Positions 8,349-19,106 are shown, counted from the first letter of the stretch. The stretch: DNA of 64,000 nucleotides from Paenibacillus agaridevorans (GCF_003112455.1 NZ_BDQX01000291.1:76897-140896); one strand, 5' to 3'. The notes: generated from the sequence alone by a model not told the origin. Made by a program: numbers and translations.

Positions 8349-8412
8349 GAGAAGGCTTGGGACGAAAGGCTGTCCCTCCTAATACACGTTCAAAAAGTAC
8401 CTCTTCAAGGAA

Positions 8413-8480
8413 TAACTCGTATATTTTCGGGATTGGCCCGAATGTTTCTACCTGGAAACCTTAATTTCTGGACTACGAGC
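8413..8480 (+). ncRNA. Purine (guanine-class) riboswitch aptamer
   Basis: The three-way junction aptamer is recognisable. P1 is CTCGTA (8416-8421) with TACGAG (8474-8479). P2 is TTCGG/CCGAA around a loop containing TTGG. The J2/3 core GTTTCTACC is at 8444-8452, and P3 pairs TGGAAA with TTTCTG around CCTTAA. The base that pairs with the ligand, just before the 3' strand of P1 (GACTA, C at 8473), is C, which marks guanine/hypoxanthine rather than adenine specificity. The L2 and L3 loops look one or two bases shorter than in B. subtilis xpt. Binding of guanine should reduce pur expression. Confidence 0.9.
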
Positions 8481-8536
8481 TAGATGAATCGGAAATTCGG
8501 CAAGTTCATAGGAACGATAGACGGAACATTGACGCA

Positions 8537-8599
8537 ACGCCCTTGCCAAGGGGCTGCATGACAGGTTGCTCCCGCATGGGGCAGCCTTATGCTGTCTTT
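8537..8599 (+). other. Structured part of the pur leader
   Basis: Several hairpins are possible here: CCCTTG/CAAGGG, GGCTGC (8552-) with GCAGCC (8581-), or alternatively GACAG (8560-8564) with CTGTC (8592-8596) followed by TTT. The alternatives are mutually exclusive, which is typical of an expression platform, but no strong T run follows. Confidence 0.4.
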
Positions 8600-8690
8600 A
8601 GGCTGGTGGATTGCGCGGTCCTGCCCGGATTCATCGAAAAAGAACGATATCGCCCTCCATGGCGGACGTTCTCGGCTATGGTCCTGCGGC

Positions 8691-8722
8691 AGATCGGCAA
8701 CCGATCTCTCTGGGGCTTTTTT
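8691..8722 (+). terminator. Attenuator-type terminator in the pur leader
   Basis: AGATCGG (8691-8697) and CCGATCT (8701-8707) form a hairpin, then CTCTGGGGC and TTTTTT (8717-8722), 53 nt before purE. It is the only good T-run hairpin between aptamer and purE and is the best candidate for the termination output of the riboswitch, although it lies about 210 nt beyond the aptamer. Confidence 0.55.
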
Positions 8723-8774
8723 CTATTTCCTGGAACGAATGCATTCTATAAAAGATGAAAGTGGGTTTGGACCA

Positions 8775-9260
8775 ATGTCTGCTAAGGTAGGCGTCATCAT
8801 GGGCAGTAAGTCGGATTGGGACACAATGAAATTGGCTTGCGACATCCTGGAGGAGCTCGAAATTCCGTACGAGAAGAAGGTCGTGTCAGCGCACCGCACG
8901 CCGGATTTGATGTTCGAATACGCGGAAAGCGCCGCGGAGCGCGGCCTTAAGGTCATTATCGCGGGAGCGGGGGGCGCCGCGCATCTGCCCGGCATGGTCG
9001 CCGCGAAGACGACTTTGCCGGTTATTGGCGTTCCCGTCAAATCCTCGAATTTGAGCGGCCTCGATTCGCTGCTCTCCATCGTGCAGATGCCGGGCGGCAT
9101 CCCGGTGGCGACGGTCGCGATCGGCAACGCCGGAGGCACGAACGCCGGTTTGCTGGCAGCCCAGATGCTGGGAGCGTTCGAGCCCGACATCGCGGCACGA
9201 GTGCAAGCCAGGCGCGACCGCGTGAAGCAGGAAGTGCTGGAAAGCAGCGAGACGTTATGA
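8775..9260 (+). CDS. purE: N5-carboxyaminoimidazole ribonucleotide mutase
   Basis: 161 residues, class I PurE, which moves the carboxylate of N5-CAIR to give CAIR in purine synthesis. The N-terminal [28 protein letters not shown] and [15 protein letters not shown] blocks are the substrate-binding signature. First gene of the pur operon. ATG 8775 matches the family start; the open frame extends upstream to 8589 but only through leader RNA. The ribosome site (AAAGTGGG) is weak, which may matter for leader control. The stop overlaps purK by 4 bp (ATGA). Confidence 0.97.
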   Translation: MSAKVGVIMGSKSDWDTMKLACDILEELEIPYEKKVVSAHRTPDLMFEYAESAAERGLKVIIAGAGGAAHLPGMVAAKTTLPVIGVPVKSSNLSGLDSLLSIVQMPGGIPVATVAIGNAGGTNAGLLAAQMLGAFEPDIAARVQARRDRVKQEVLESSETL

Positions 9261-10435
9261 CGCGCGCAACGACTGGATCGGATGGCGCCAAGACGATTCT
9301 GCCTGGCGGAACGATCGGAATTCTAGGAGGCGGACAGCTCGGGCGAATGCTTGCTAATGCAGGCAGCGCAATGGGCTACCGGTTCGTCGCACTGGATCCC
9401 ACGCCGGATTCTCCGATGGGACAAGTATCCCGGCAGATCGTGGCGGCGTACGACGATATGGACGCGGCTCTGGCGCTTGCGGAAGCGTCGGACGTCATTA
9501 CGTACGAATTCGAAAACGTTGATGCAGACGTCGCCGCAAAGCTGATGGAGCGGTCCTATGTGCCGCAAGGCAGCGAGCTGCTGTACACGACGCAGCATCG
9601 TCTCCGCGAGAAACGGGCGATCGAAGCGGCAGGCGTCCGCGTGGCACCGTATCGCGAGATCACTAGCGAGGATAGTCTGCGGGATGCGGTATCCGCATTC
9701 GGAACGCCTTGCGTGCTCAAAACGGCGACAGGGGGCTACGACGGCAAGGGACAATGGGTCATCCGCGGCGAGGATGAAATTCCGGAAGCCTACGAGACGT
9801 TATCCCGTGCGGGCACTCAGCTTGTGCTGGAACAGTTCATCAGGTTCAAACAAGAAATATCGGTCATTGCGGCAAGAAGCTCCAAAGGAGAAATAAAAGC
9901 GTTCCCTCCTGCGGAAAATATTCATGTCGATAATATATTGCATCTTTCTATCGTGCCGGCTCGCGTCGGCGAAGACGTGATTGCGGAAGCAGAGCGGCTA
10001 GCTGTACGGATCGCGGAAGGACTGAACGTCGTCGGACTCATCGCGGTGGAACTGTTCGTGACGGAGGACGGCGGGCTGTACGTCAACGAGCTCGCGCCGC
10101 GTCCGCATAACAGCGGGCATTACACGATGGAGGCTTGCCGCACGTCGCAGTTCGAACAGCATGTCCGCGCCATCTGCGGCTTGCCGTTGGGCGATACGTC
10201 GCTGATGAGCTCCGTCGTCATGGTCAACGTGCTGGGGCAGCATGTGGAGCCGCTGCTGGAAAGGCTGGCGGAAGGCGACGATGCGGCGACTCATGCCGGC
10301 ATTGCTCCGAAGGTGCATTTGTACGGGAAAAAGGACGCCGTATTCAAGCGGAAGATGGGTCATGTGAACGTGCTGGCCCCTAACGTGGAGGCGGCATTGC
10401 AATGGATAGAAGAAACTACGATTTGGAAGGTGTGA
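9257..10435 (+). CDS. purK: N5-carboxyaminoimidazole ribonucleotide synthetase
   Basis: 392 residues, ATP-grasp enzyme that makes N5-CAIR from AIR, bicarbonate and ATP, feeding PurE. Visible parts are the N-terminal [17 protein letters not shown], the ATP-grasp [14 protein letters not shown] loop and [16 protein letters not shown] near the metal site. It overlaps purE by ATGA and ends 7 nt before purB, so it is tightly coupled in the operon. Confidence 0.97.
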   Translation: MTRATTGSDGAKTILPGGTIGILGGGQLGRMLANAGSAMGYRFVALDPTPDSPMGQVSRQIVAAYDDMDAALALAEASDVITYEFENVDADVAAKLMERSYVPQGSELLYTTQHRLREKRAIEAAGVRVAPYREITSEDSLRDAVSAFGTPCVLKTATGGYDGKGQWVIRGEDEIPEAYETLSRAGTQLVLEQFIRFKQEISVIAARSSKGEIKAFPPAENIHVDNILHLSIVPARVGEDVIAEAERLAVRIAEGLNVVGLIAVELFVTEDGGLYVNELAPRPHNSGHYTMEACRTSQFEQHVRAICGLPLGDTSLMSSVVMVNVLGQHVEPLLERLAEGDDAATHAGIAPKVHLYGKKDAVFKRKMGHVNVLAPNVEAALQWIEETTIWKV

Positions 10436-10442
10436 TGCCATC

Positions 10443-11738
10443 ATGTTAGAACGTTATAGCAGACCCGAGATGAGAGCCATCTGGACGGAAGAGAATAAAT
10501 TCAAAGCTTGGCTGGAGGTTGAACTGTGCGCATGCGAGGCTTGGTCCGAGCTTGGCATTATTCCACAGGAAGACGTTAAAGCGCTGCGAGCTTCGGCCAG
10601 CTTCGACATCGACCGGATCTACGAGATCGAGCAGGAGACTCGCCACGACGTGATCGCGTTCACCCGGGCCGTATCCGAGACGGTAGGACCGGAGCGCAAG
10701 TGGGTGCATTACGGCCTGACTTCCACGGACGTCGTCGATACGGCGATGGGCTACTTGCTCCGGCAAGCTAACGAAATCCTGCTTAAGGATATCGAAAGAT
10801 TTATCGGCATTCTTCGCGAGAAAGCCATTCAGTACAAGGACACTCCGATGATGGGGCGCACGCACGGCGTGCATGCCGAGCCGACGACGTTCGGTCTCAA
10901 GATGGCGCTGTGGTACGAAGAGATGAAACGCAACCTGGAGCGGTTCCAGCACGCGGCGCACAACGTTCAATTCGGCAAAATGTCCGGCGCCGTCGGCACG
11001 TACGCTAACATTGATCCGTTCGTTGAGCAATTCGTCTGCGACAAGCTAGGCATCACGGCCGCTCCGATCTCCACGCAGACGCTGCAGCGTGACCGTCACG
11101 CCGAGTATGTAGGCGTTCTGGCTCTGATCGCGACGTCGATGGACAAGTTCGCCACGGAAATCCGCGCGCTTCAGAAGAGCGAATTCCGCGAGGTGGAGGA
11201 GCCGTTTGCCAAAGGCCAGAAGGGCTCGTCGGCGATGCCGCACAAACGCAATCCGATCGGCTGCGAGAACATGTCCGGCCTGTCCCGCGTCATTCGCGGC
11301 CATATGCTGACGGCATTCGAGAACGTGCCGCTCTGGCATGAGCGCGACATCAGCCACTCTTCGGCGGAGCGCGTCATCCTGCCTGATTCGACGATGCTGC
11401 TTAACTATATGCTTAACAGACTGGGCAACATTATTCAGAACCTGACGGTGTTCCCGGAAAATATGAAACGCAACATGAGCGCGACCTACGGCGTTCCGTT
11501 CTCCGGCCGCGTCATGACGAAGCTGATCGACAAAGGTTTCAGCCGCGAGCAAGCGTACGACACGGTGCAGCCGCGTGCGATGCAGGCTTGGGAAGAGCAG
11601 CGCCAATTCCGCTCCATCGTGGAAGAAACGACGGAAATTACGGCGGTGCTGTCTTCGGAGGAGATCGACGACTGCTTCAACCCTGCTTGGCATCTCAAGC
11701 ATGTAGATACGATTTTCGCAAGACTGGGCTTGAACTAG
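10443..11738 (+). CDS. purB: Adenylosuccinate lyase
   Basis: 431 residues, fumarase/aspartase-superfamily enzyme acting twice in purine synthesis: SAICAR to AICAR, and adenylosuccinate to AMP. The N-terminal [14 protein letters not shown], the middle [16 protein letters not shown] and the mobile signature loop [11 protein letters not shown] are all intact. Length agrees with B. subtilis PurB (431). Starts 7 nt after purK. Confidence 0.97.
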   Translation: MLERYSRPEMRAIWTEENKFKAWLEVELCACEAWSELGIIPQEDVKALRASASFDIDRIYEIEQETRHDVIAFTRAVSETVGPERKWVHYGLTSTDVVDTAMGYLLRQANEILLKDIERFIGILREKAIQYKDTPMMGRTHGVHAEPTTFGLKMALWYEEMKRNLERFQHAAHNVQFGKMSGAVGTYANIDPFVEQFVCDKLGITAAPISTQTLQRDRHAEYVGVLALIATSMDKFATEIRALQKSEFREVEEPFAKGQKGSSAMPHKRNPIGCENMSGLSRVIRGHMLTAFENVPLWHERDISHSSAERVILPDSTMLLNYMLNRLGNIIQNLTVFPENMKRNMSATYGVPFSGRVMTKLIDKGFSREQAYDTVQPRAMQAWEEQRQFRSIVEETTEITAVLSSEEIDDCFNPAWHLKHVDTIFARLGLN

Positions 11739-11762
11739 GCGAGGAACGAGGGGATGAATGGA

Positions 11763-12668
11763 ATGAGCGCAAGCGCAAGACCGCAGGCATTATCTACGGC
11801 TGTCGATTACGTAAAGGCGCCGCTGGTGTACAAGGGCAAGGTGCGGGAGCTGTACGATCTCGGGGAGCACTTCCTGATCGTCGTGACCGACCGGATCTCG
11901 GCGTTCGACTACGTGCTGGACCCGGCTGTTCCCGATAAGGGCAATGTACTGAATCGGCTGTCGGCTTTCTGGTTCGAGGTAACGAAGGAGCTGCAGGAAA
12001 ATCATGTGGTGCATACCGACGTGGCGTTGCTGGGCGATATCGTGACGGAGCCGGAGCTGCTTAAGAACCGCATCATGGTGACCCGCAAAGCCGAACGCAT
12101 CGATATCGAATGCGTCGTGCGCGGCTACATTACGGGCGGCGGCTGGAGACAGTATACGAGCACGGGCGAGATCAACGGCATCAAGCTGCCGGAGGGCATG
12201 CGGAAGAACGAACATTTTGCTGAGCCGATCTTTACGCCGGCCGCAAAAAATGACGTCGGCCATGACGAAGACGTCCCGTTCGAGCGGATGGCGGAGCTGG
12301 TAGGCGAAGCTCTGGCCGAGGAGCTGCGCGACCGCAGCCTGACTCTGTATCGCTTCGCGCATGACTATTGCCAGGAGCGCGGCATCATTCTCGCGGATTG
12401 CAAGTTCGAATTCGGTCTGATCGACGGCAAGGTCATCCTGATCGACGAAATTTTCACGCCGGACTCGTCGCGCTTCTGGTCGGAAGGCAGCTACGCCTAC
12501 GACGTGGAGATCGATAGCATGGACAAGGAGCCGGTCCGAACTTACCTGCTGGGCTCGGACTGGGATCGCGACAGCATGCCGGATCCGCTGCCGGCGGTTG
12601 TCGTTGCGGCCACGACGGCGCGCTACCGCGAGATTTACCGTCGCTTGACGGGGCAGGAGCTGTCGTAG
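11763..12668 (+). CDS. purC: SAICAR synthase, long form
   Basis: 301 residues; joins aspartate to CAIR with ATP to give SAICAR. The KGKVRELYDLG nucleotide loop, SAFDYVLDP, RKAERIDIECVVRGYITGG and FIL-type DEIFTPDSSRFW motifs are clear. It is about 60 residues longer than B. subtilis PurC (241) and has the architecture of the longer yeast/actinobacterial-like SAICAR synthases. Two in-frame ATGs (11754, 11763) are possible; 11763 is chosen because GAGGGG lies 9 nt before it, while 11754 directly abuts that site. Followed by a 107-nt gap before purS. Confidence 0.95.
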   Translation: MSASARPQALSTAVDYVKAPLVYKGKVRELYDLGEHFLIVVTDRISAFDYVLDPAVPDKGNVLNRLSAFWFEVTKELQENHVVHTDVALLGDIVTEPELLKNRIMVTRKAERIDIECVVRGYITGGGWRQYTSTGEINGIKLPEGMRKNEHFAEPIFTPAAKNDVGHDEDVPFERMAELVGEALAEELRDRSLTLYRFAHDYCQERGIILADCKFEFGLIDGKVILIDEIFTPDSSRFWSEGSYAYDVEIDSMDKEPVRTYLLGSDWDRDSMPDPLPAVVVAATTARYREIYRRLTGQELS

Positions 12669-12775
12669 GAAGCGGACATAGAAACACCAAACGAGCATCA
12701 CACAGTAACAGCAACAACTATCCAACAAGCATGTTCAACGAATTACCATTATAAACACACATTCAGGAGGCTATT

Positions 12776-13018
12776 ATGAAGGCAACCGTCTACGTTACGA
12801 TTAAGGAAAACGTTTTGGATCCGCAAGGAACGGCCGTGCAAGGCGCGCTCCATTCCATGGGGTTCGCGGAAGTTGGCAAAGTGCGCATCGGCAAATATCT
12901 CGAGGTGGAGCTTGACACAAACGATCGCGCGGAAGCGGAAGCCCGCCTGAAAGTGATGTGCGAGAAGCTGCTCGCGAACACAGTGGTCGAAGACTACCGC
13001 TTCGAGCTGGAGGGTTAA
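12776..13018 (+). CDS. purS: FGAM synthase subunit PurS
   Basis: 80 residues, the small structural subunit that links PurQ and the small-type PurL into the active formylglycinamidine ribonucleotide synthase. The ferredoxin-like pattern [35 protein letters not shown] and the acidic C-terminal half fit the family. AGGAGG lies 7 nt before ATG. Ends 4 nt before purQ. Confidence 0.96.
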   Translation: MKATVYVTIKENVLDPQGTAVQGALHSMGFAEVGKVRIGKYLEVELDTNDRAEAEARLKVMCEKLLANTVVEDYRFELEG

Positions 13019-13022
13019 GATC

Positions 13023-13715
13023 ATGAAATTTGCGGTTCTCGTATTTCCCGGCTCCAACTGCGACATCGATTGCTACAAGGCAGTTGAAGCGATCGGCGAG
13101 CAGGTCGACTACGTCTGGCATACCGCTACGGACCTGTCCGGCTACGACGCTATCCTCGTGCCAGGCGGCTTCTCCTACGGCGATTACTTGCGCTGCGGCG
13201 CTATCGCGCAATTCGCGAACGTCATGAACGAAGTGAAGAAAGCGGCAGACGAAGGCAAATATATTCTTGGCATCTGCAACGGCTTCCAGATCCTTACGGA
13301 AGCAAATCTTCTCCCTGGCGCGCTTATCCGCAACACGGGCCTGAAATTCCGTTGCCATGGTACGCCTCTTGAAGTGGTGAACAGCAATACGGCTTTCACG
13401 AATCAATATTCGCAAGGCGAGATTATCGATATTCCGATCGCTCACGGCGAAGGCAACTACTTCTGCGACGAAGAAACGCTGGCCGAGCTCAAAGCGAACA
13501 ATCAAATCGTATTCCGTTACGCGGGCGAAACAAATCCAAACGGCTCCGTCGACAACATCGCGGGCATTAGCAACAAAGCGGGCAACGTCGTCGGCATGAT
13601 GCCGCATCCGGAGCGCGCGGTAAGCCAGATTCTGGGCTCGGAAGACGGACTGAGAATGTTTACATCGATTTTGAATGCATGGAGGGAACAACATGGCGCA
13701 GCAATTAACAGCTAA
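13023..13715 (+). CDS. purQ: FGAM synthase glutaminase subunit PurQ
   Basis: 230 residues, class I glutamine amidotransferase that supplies ammonia to PurL. It has the nucleophile elbow ILGICNGFQ (C85) and the His/Glu pair in MMPHPERAV. The N-terminal [14 protein letters not shown] is typical. It follows purS by 4 nt and overlaps purL by 23 bp, so translation of the three subunits is coupled. Confidence 0.97.
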   Translation: MKFAVLVFPGSNCDIDCYKAVEAIGEQVDYVWHTATDLSGYDAILVPGGFSYGDYLRCGAIAQFANVMNEVKKAADEGKYILGICNGFQILTEANLLPGALIRNTGLKFRCHGTPLEVVNSNTAFTNQYSQGEIIDIPIAHGEGNYFCDEETLAELKANNQIVFRYAGETNPNGSVDNIAGISNKAGNVVGMMPHPERAVSQILGSEDGLRMFTSILNAWREQHGAAINS

Positions 13716-15936
13716 GGAGCCGACTGCGGAGCAAATCGCGGATCAGCGCATTTACACGCAATTCGGCGTTACGGATTACGAATACGAACTGATTTGCGGA
13801 TTCCTGGGCCGCAAGCCCAACTACACGGAGATCGGCGTATTCAGCGTCATGTGGTCGGAGCATTGCTCCTACAAGAACTCCAAGCCTATTCTGAAAAAAT
13901 TCCCGATCACCGGACCTCGCGTCCTGATGGGGCCGGGCGAAGGCGCGGGCATCGTCGACATCGGCGACAACCAGGCTGTCGTGTTTAAGATCGAATCCCA
14001 TAACCATCCGTCTGCTGTCGAGCCTTACCAAGGCGCGGCGACGGGTGTCGGCGGCATTCTTCGCGATATTTTCTCGATGGGCGCGCGTCCTGTAGCCATA
14101 CTAAACAGCTTGCGCTTTGGCAACTTGAACAATGAACGCGTTAAATACTTGTTCGAAAATGTCGTCAGCGGCATCGCCGGCTACGGCAACTGTATCGGTG
14201 TTCCAACGGTTGGCGGCGAAGTGATGTTCGACGAAAGCTACGAAGGCAATCCGCTCGTCAACGCGATGTGCGTCGGGCTGATCGACCATGACAAAATCCA
14301 GCGCGGCGTCGCCAAAGGCGTAGGAAACCCTGTTTTCTACGTTGGCCCGGCAACGGGGCGCGATGGCATTCATGGCGCGACATTCGCATCCGTCGAGCTC
14401 TCCGAGGAGTCCGAGGAGAAACGTACGGCGGTCCAAGTCGGCGATCCGTTTATGGAAAAGCTGGTTATGGAAGCAACGCTCGAGCTGATCAACTCCGGCA
14501 TCGTTCTGGGCATTCAGGATATGGGCGCGGCCGGCCTCACTTGCTCCAGCGCGGAGATGGCTTCCAAGGCAGGCAACGGTCTTGAGCTGTACCTCGACGA
14601 GGTGCCGCAGCGCGAGACGGGCATGACGCCTTACGAGATGATGTTGTCCGAGTCGCAAGAGCGTATGCTCTTTGTTGTCGAGCCTCAGCATGAGGCGCAA
14701 GCGAAGGAAATTTTCGATCGTTGGGGCATTATTTGCGCAAAAGTGGGCAAAGTGACGGATGACGGACGTCTCCGGTTGTTCCACCAGGGCGAAGAAGTAG
14801 CCGACATGCCGGTCAAAGCTCTTGTCGACGAGTGTCCAGTGTACAACAAACCGTCCAGCGAGCCTGCTTCGTTCCGCGAGAGCGCAGCGATCGACACGGC
14901 TGCTTTTGACGAAATTACGGATCTGAACGGCGCCCTCGAGAAAGTTCTGGCTTCCCCGACGGTTGCGAGCAAAGAGTGGGTATATAACCAATATGACTAC
15001 ATGGTTCGTACGGCTACGGCCGTGCGCCCGGGCTCCGATGCAGCGGTTGTTCTCGTTGACGGTACGCGCAAAGCGCTGGCGATGACGACGGATTGCAACG
15101 GACGTTACGTGCATCTGGACCCCGAGATGGGCGGACGGATCGCGGTCGCGGAAGCGGCGCGCAACATCGTATGCTCCGGCGCGGAGCCGCTGGCCATTAC
15201 GGACAACCTTAACTTCGGCAACCCGGAGAAGCCGGAAATCTTCTGGCAGCTTGAAAAATCGGCGGATGGCATGTCCGAAGCTTGCGTGAAGCTGGATACG
15301 CCGGTCATCGGCGGCAACGTCAGCTTGTACAACGAGAATGCCAAAGGCGCGATCTACCCGACGCCGGTCATCGGCATGGTCGGCCTGGTGCATGACGTCG
15401 ACCACATCATGACGCAAGGCTTCAAGTCCGAAGGCGACGTCATCGTGCTCCTCGGCGACACGAAAGCGGAGTTTGGCGGCAGCGAGCTGCAATACGTGCT
15501 GAGCGGCGCTCCTGCGGGACGTCCTCCGGTCATCGATCTCGACGTGGAGAAGCAAGTTCAAGATGCCGTCCTTGGCGCTATTCAGCAAGGGCTCGTCGCT
15601 TCTGCGCACGACTTGTCGGAAGGCGGCATCGCGGTAGCGCTGGCGGAGTCCTGTATCAGCGGCGGCGTTGGCGCGGAAGTATCGCTGACCAGCGACCTTC
15701 GTCCGGACCACCTGCTGTTCAGTGAATCGCAATCCCGCATTCTGCTGTCGGCGAAGCCGGAGCAGGCGGACGCATTGACAGCTCTTTTGAGCGAGCAAGG
15801 CGTTCAATTTGCGGTCATCGGTAAAGTATCGGGTAGCAGCCTCACCATTAACGTCAATGGCAAATCCGGCATCGCAGCGCCGGTACAACAACTGGAGAAG
15901 GTTTGGAAGGATGCGATTCCATGTCTCATGAAGTAA
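13693..15936 (+). CDS. purL: FGAM synthase large subunit PurL (small type)
   Basis: 747 residues, converts FGAR to FGAM with ATP and ammonia from PurQ. It is the short PurL that needs PurS and PurQ. Landmarks are [48 protein letters not shown] and a second half-repeat with [18 protein letters not shown] 13693 is chosen because GGAGGG lies 6 nt upstream; an in-frame ATG at 13675 has no suitable site. It overlaps purQ upstream and purF downstream. Confidence 0.97.
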   Translation: MAQQLTAKEPTAEQIADQRIYTQFGVTDYEYELICGFLGRKPNYTEIGVFSVMWSEHCSYKNSKPILKKFPITGPRVLMGPGEGAGIVDIGDNQAVVFKIESHNHPSAVEPYQGAATGVGGILRDIFSMGARPVAILNSLRFGNLNNERVKYLFENVVSGIAGYGNCIGVPTVGGEVMFDESYEGNPLVNAMCVGLIDHDKIQRGVAKGVGNPVFYVGPATGRDGIHGATFASVELSEESEEKRTAVQVGDPFMEKLVMEATLELINSGIVLGIQDMGAAGLTCSSAEMASKAGNGLELYLDEVPQRETGMTPYEMMLSESQERMLFVVEPQHEAQAKEIFDRWGIICAKVGKVTDDGRLRLFHQGEEVADMPVKALVDECPVYNKPSSEPASFRESAAIDTAAFDEITDLNGALEKVLASPTVASKEWVYNQYDYMVRTATAVRPGSDAAVVLVDGTRKALAMTTDCNGRYVHLDPEMGGRIAVAEAARNIVCSGAEPLAITDNLNFGNPEKPEIFWQLEKSADGMSEACVKLDTPVIGGNVSLYNENAKGAIYPTPVIGMVGLVHDVDHIMTQGFKSEGDVIVLLGDTKAEFGGSELQYVLSGAPAGRPPVIDLDVEKQVQDAVLGAIQQGLVASAHDLSEGGIAVALAESCISGGVGAEVSLTSDLRPDHLLFSESQSRILLSAKPEQADALTALLSEQGVQFAVIGKVSGSSLTINVNGKSGIAAPVQQLEKVWKDAIPCLMK

Positions 15937-17477
15937 TCGACCGTTCTGCGCAAGCGAGCGCTGTGCCTAATCGCACGGCTCTCGGCGGCCAGGTACGCGA
16001 CGGTGCAACATTAGATGGCCAGGTGCTTTGGACCGGCGATCATTACAATGAGGGTATTGGCCGGGACGATATTTTTGACAAGTTGCGCGAGGAGTGCGGA
16101 GTCTTTGGCGTGTTCGGTCATCCCGACGCCGCAGGACTATCTTATTACGGCCTCCATGCGCTGCAGCATCGCGGAGAAGAGAGCTCCGGGATTTGTACGG
16201 TTGATACAGACAATGGCAATGCGTTTAACTACCATCGCGGCATGGGGTTAGTCAAGGAAGTGTTCGACAAGGACAAGCTGGACATGCTGAAGGGCGATCG
16301 CTCTATCGGCCATGTCCGCTACTCCACATCGGGCTCGAGCCAACTCGGCAACGCGCAGCCGCTTATTTTCAGATACCGTGATGGTGACCTAGGCGTTGCG
16401 ACAAACGGCAATATTGTGAATGCGCCCGAGATTAGACACGAGCTCGAGATGAGCGGCTCCATCTTCCAGACATCCAGCGACACGGAAGTGATCGCGCACT
16501 TGATCGCCCGTTCCTCGAAGGACTTCGAGACGGCGGCCAAGGAAGCGTTGCAGCGTATCGTCGGCGGCTTTGCTTTCCTCATCATGACCAATGAGAAGAT
16601 GATCGTCGCTTCCGATCCCAACGGACTTCGTCCGCTGGCGATGGCGCGTCTGGGCGATGCGTACGTGTTCTCTTCCGAGACTTGCGCGTTCGAGACAATC
16701 GGCGCGGAGTACGTTCGCGACGTTCAGCCGGGCGAGCTCCTGGTGTTGGATGCGAACGGCATACGCACGGATCGTTACGCGAAGATCGAACGCCGCGCGA
16801 CCTGCGCGATGGAATATATTTATTTTGCGAGACCGGACAGCGACATTAACGGCATCAATATCCACTCCGCGCGCAAACGGATGGGACGTCAGCTGGCTAC
16901 CGAGGCGTTCGTCGACGCGGATGTCGTAACAGGCGTACCGGACTCCAGTATTTCGGCAGCGATCGGATTCGCGGAGCAGACGGGCATTCCGTACGAGCTG
17001 GGGCTTATCAAAAACAAGTATACGGGCCGGACGTTCATCCAGCCTTCGCAGGAATTGCGCGAGAAGGGCGTCAAAATGAAGCTGTCCGCGGTTCGCAAGG
17101 TCGTCGAAGGTAAACGCGTCGTCATGATCGACGACTCCATCGTGCGCGGCACAACGTCGCGCCGGATCGTCAACTTGCTGCGCGAAGCGGGAGCTACGGA
17201 GGTGCACGTGCGAATTACGTCGCCGCCGTTCAAGAACCCTTGCTACTACGGCATCGACACGCCGGATCGCAAGGAGCTCATCGCTTCGTACCGCACAGTC
17301 GAAGAAATCCGTCAAGAAATCAATGCGGACTCCTTATCCTTCCTGAGCAATGACGGATTCGTCGACTCCGTGGGCGGCAACGACGGTGCGTACAACCGCG
17401 GCATGTGCCTTGCCTGCTTCGACAACGATTACCCGACTCCGGTTAATGAGGAGTCGGACAAAAGCTGCAGCTGCTAG
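15921..17477 (+). CDS. purF: Amidophosphoribosyltransferase
   Basis: 518 residues, first committed step: PRPP plus glutamine to phosphoribosylamine. The Ntn glutaminase begins at the Cys in [13 protein letters not shown] (C59), which would be exposed by removal of about 58 residues, far more than the 11-residue propeptide of B. subtilis PurF. The PRPP loop [16 protein letters not shown] is present. Cysteines in [16 protein letters not shown] and MCLACFDND fit the [4Fe-4S] ligands of the Bacillus-type enzyme. A TTG at 15903 is in frame; ATG 15921 has GGAAGG about 10 nt upstream. Overlaps purL by 16 bp. A repeat array follows its stop. Confidence 0.95.
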   Translation: MSHEVIDRSAQASAVPNRTALGGQVRDGATLDGQVLWTGDHYNEGIGRDDIFDKLREECGVFGVFGHPDAAGLSYYGLHALQHRGEESSGICTVDTDNGNAFNYHRGMGLVKEVFDKDKLDMLKGDRSIGHVRYSTSGSSQLGNAQPLIFRYRDGDLGVATNGNIVNAPEIRHELEMSGSIFQTSSDTEVIAHLIARSSKDFETAAKEALQRIVGGFAFLIMTNEKMIVASDPNGLRPLAMARLGDAYVFSSETCAFETIGAEYVRDVQPGELLVLDANGIRTDRYAKIERRATCAMEYIYFARPDSDINGINIHSARKRMGRQLATEAFVDADVVTGVPDSSISAAIGFAEQTGIPYELGLIKNKYTGRTFIQPSQELREKGVKMKLSAVRKVVEGKRVVMIDDSIVRGTTSRRIVNLLREAGATEVHVRITSPPFKNPCYYGIDTPDRKELIASYRTVEEIRQEINADSLSFLSNDGFVDSVGGNDGAYNRGMCLACFDNDYPTPVNEESDKSCSC

Positions 17478-17508
17478 GACAGCCGCGACCAGCGCTCCGT
17501 GCGGCGGA

Positions 17509-17958
17509 GTGGCGGCTGCGCGGAGCGAATAAGTCGGCGAGACCGACTTAATCCCGCGCCAAGCTGCTGCGTGGAGCGAATAAGTCGGCGCAGCCGGCTT
17601 AATATCGCGCCAAGCGGCTGCACGGAGCAAATAAGTCGGTGTAACCGACTTAATCTCCCGCAAAGCGGCTGCGTAGAGCAAATAAGTCGGCGAGACCGAC
17701 TTAATCCCGCGCAAAGCCACTACGCGAAGCAAATAAGTCGGCGACACCGATTTAATCCAGCGCCAAGCAGCTTCGCGGAGCAAATAAGTCGGTGTAACCG
17801 ACTTAATCCAGCGCCAAGCTGCTGCGTGGAGCGAATAAGTCGGTGTAGCCGACCTAATCTCACGCCAAGCCGCTACGCTGAGTAAATAAGTCGGCGAGAC
17901 CGACTTAATCCCGCGCCAAGCGGCTGAGCGCGGCAAATTAGTCGGCGCAGTCGACCTA
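17509..17958 (+). repeat. Nine-unit 51-bp hairpin repeat array between purF and purM
   Basis: The 7-mer AAGTCGG begins at 17531, 17582, 17633, 17684, 17735, 17786, 17837 and 17888, and a degenerate copy at 17939: eight intervals of exactly 51 bp. Each unit holds a hairpin AAGTCGG-5 nt-CCGACTT, then TTAATC, a second weaker hairpin (CCGCGC with GCGTGG), and GGAGCRAAT. Loop sequences vary (CGAGA, CGCAG, TGTAA, CGACA, TGTAG). Two stem changes keep pairing by G-T wobble (units 2 and 5), one gives a mismatch (unit 7). Between units there are no unique spacers, so it is not CRISPR. It lies inside the pur operon and would be transcribed. Confidence 0.95.
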
Positions 17959-18003
17959 TTTACGAGACGAAAGTTAGTCTGCCAAACCTGCGAGTTTGCT
18001 CAC

Positions 18004-18031
18004 TTGAGTTGCATTTGCGGGATAAGATACT
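18004..18031 (+). promoter_or_regulatory. Possible internal promoter before purM
   Basis: TTGAGT (18004-18009), a 16-nt spacer and GATACT (18026-18031) precede purM by about 30 nt. It would let purMNHD be expressed independently of the long repeat-containing upstream RNA. Weak match, no other support. Confidence 0.3.
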
Positions 18032-18062
18032 TTTCTGAGAACGAAATAAGGAGTGGAACCTT

Positions 18063-19106
18063 TTGTCAGAAGCATATAAAAAGGCTGGAGTCGACATCGC
18101 CGCGGGCAACGAAGCGGTCGAACGGATGAAAAAACACGTGAAGCGCACTTACCGTCCGGAGGTTCTGGCGGAGCTGGGCGGCTTCGGCGGCCTGTTCGGA
18201 CTGGACAAGGACAAATACGAGGAGCCCGTGCTCGTATCCGGAACGGACGGCGTCGGCACGAAGCTGAAGCTGGCGTTCGCAATGGACAAGCATGACACGA
18301 TCGGAATCGATGCGGTAGCGATGTGCGTGAACGATATTATCGTGCAAGGCGCAGAGCCGCTCTTCTTCCTCGACTATCTGGCATGCGGCAAAGTTGTTCC
18401 CGAGAAGATCGAAGCGATTGTCAAAGGGATCTCCGAAGGCTGCGTCCAATCCGGCTGCGCACTGATCGGCGGCGAGACTGCAGAGATGCCTGGCATGTAC
18501 TCCGAAGAAGAATACGACATCGCCGGTTTCACGGTCGGCATCGTCGACAAGAAAAAAATGATCGATGGCTCCACGATCGCTCCCGGCGATGCGGTGCTTG
18601 GCTTCGCTTCCAGCGGCATCCACAGCAACGGTTTCTCGCTCGTTCGCCGTCTGCTGCTCGAAGAAGCAGGCTACTCGCTGGATCAACAGCTGGACGAGCT
18701 GGACGGCGCCAAGCTGGGCGACGTGCTGCTCGAGCCGACTCGCATTTACGTGAAGCAAGCCCTTAAGCTGATCGAGGAAGTGCAAGTGAAAGGCATGGCG
18801 CACATTACAGGCGGCGGTTTCATCGAGAACATCCCGCGCGTGCTGCCTGACGGCGTGAACGTAGACATCGCTTATGGCTCGTGGCCGATCCTGCCGATCT
18901 TCGGCTTGATGCAAGACAAGGGCGCGATCTCGAACCGCGACATGTTCACGACGTTCAACATGGGCATCGGTCTGGTTATCGTTGTGCCAGCCGACCAAGC
19001 AGAGAAGTCGATTAAAATCTCCGAAGAGCTTGGCGAGAAGGCTTACCGAATCGGCACGGTTACGGAAGGCAACCGCGTCGTAACGTTCACGGGAGCGGAA
19101 GTATAA
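18063..19106 (+). CDS. purM: Phosphoribosylformylglycinamidine cyclo-ligase (AIR synthetase)
   Basis: 347 residues, closes FGAM to AIR with ATP. Signature blocks are [45 protein letters not shown] and [13 protein letters not shown]. The start is TTG at 18063, 9 nt after AAGGAG; no ATG fits the family N-terminus. It lies 585 nt after purF, the largest gap in the operon, filled by the 51-bp repeat array. Its stop overlaps the purN start (TAATG). Confidence 0.96.
   Translation: MSEAYKKAGVDIAAGNEAVERMKKHVKRTYRPEVLAELGGFGGLFGLDKDKYEEPVLVSGTDGVGTKLKLAFAMDKHDTIGIDAVAMCVNDIIVQGAEPLFFLDYLACGKVVPEKIEAIVKGISEGCVQSGCALIGGETAEMPGMYSEEEYDIAGFTVGIVDKKKMIDGSTIAPGDAVLGFASSGIHSNGFSLVRRLLLEEAGYSLDQQLDELDGAKLGDVLLEPTRIYVKQALKLIEEVQVKGMAHITGGGFIENIPRVLPDGVNVDIAYGSWPILPIFGLMQDKGAISNRDMFTTFNMGIGLVIVVPADQAEKSIKISEELGEKAYRIGTVTEGNRVVTFTGAEV

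Noticed and set aside
8109..8483. Open frame of 124 codons between the spore enzyme and purE
   Set aside because: It covers the PurBoxes, the pur promoter and the riboswitch aptamer, has no ribosome site and no family resemblance.
14101..15891. 596-codon frame antisense to purL
   Set aside because: Shadow of a high-GC gene with strong codon bias; no ribosome site, no recognisable domain.
17334..17936. 200-codon frame on the minus strand and a 128-codon frame on the plus strand through the 51-bp array
   Set aside because: They arise because 51 is a multiple of three. The minus frame runs antisense into purF; neither has a convincing start site or product.
17509..17958. CRISPR array
   Set aside because: The parts between hairpins are themselves repeated, not unique spacers, and no cas gene is present.
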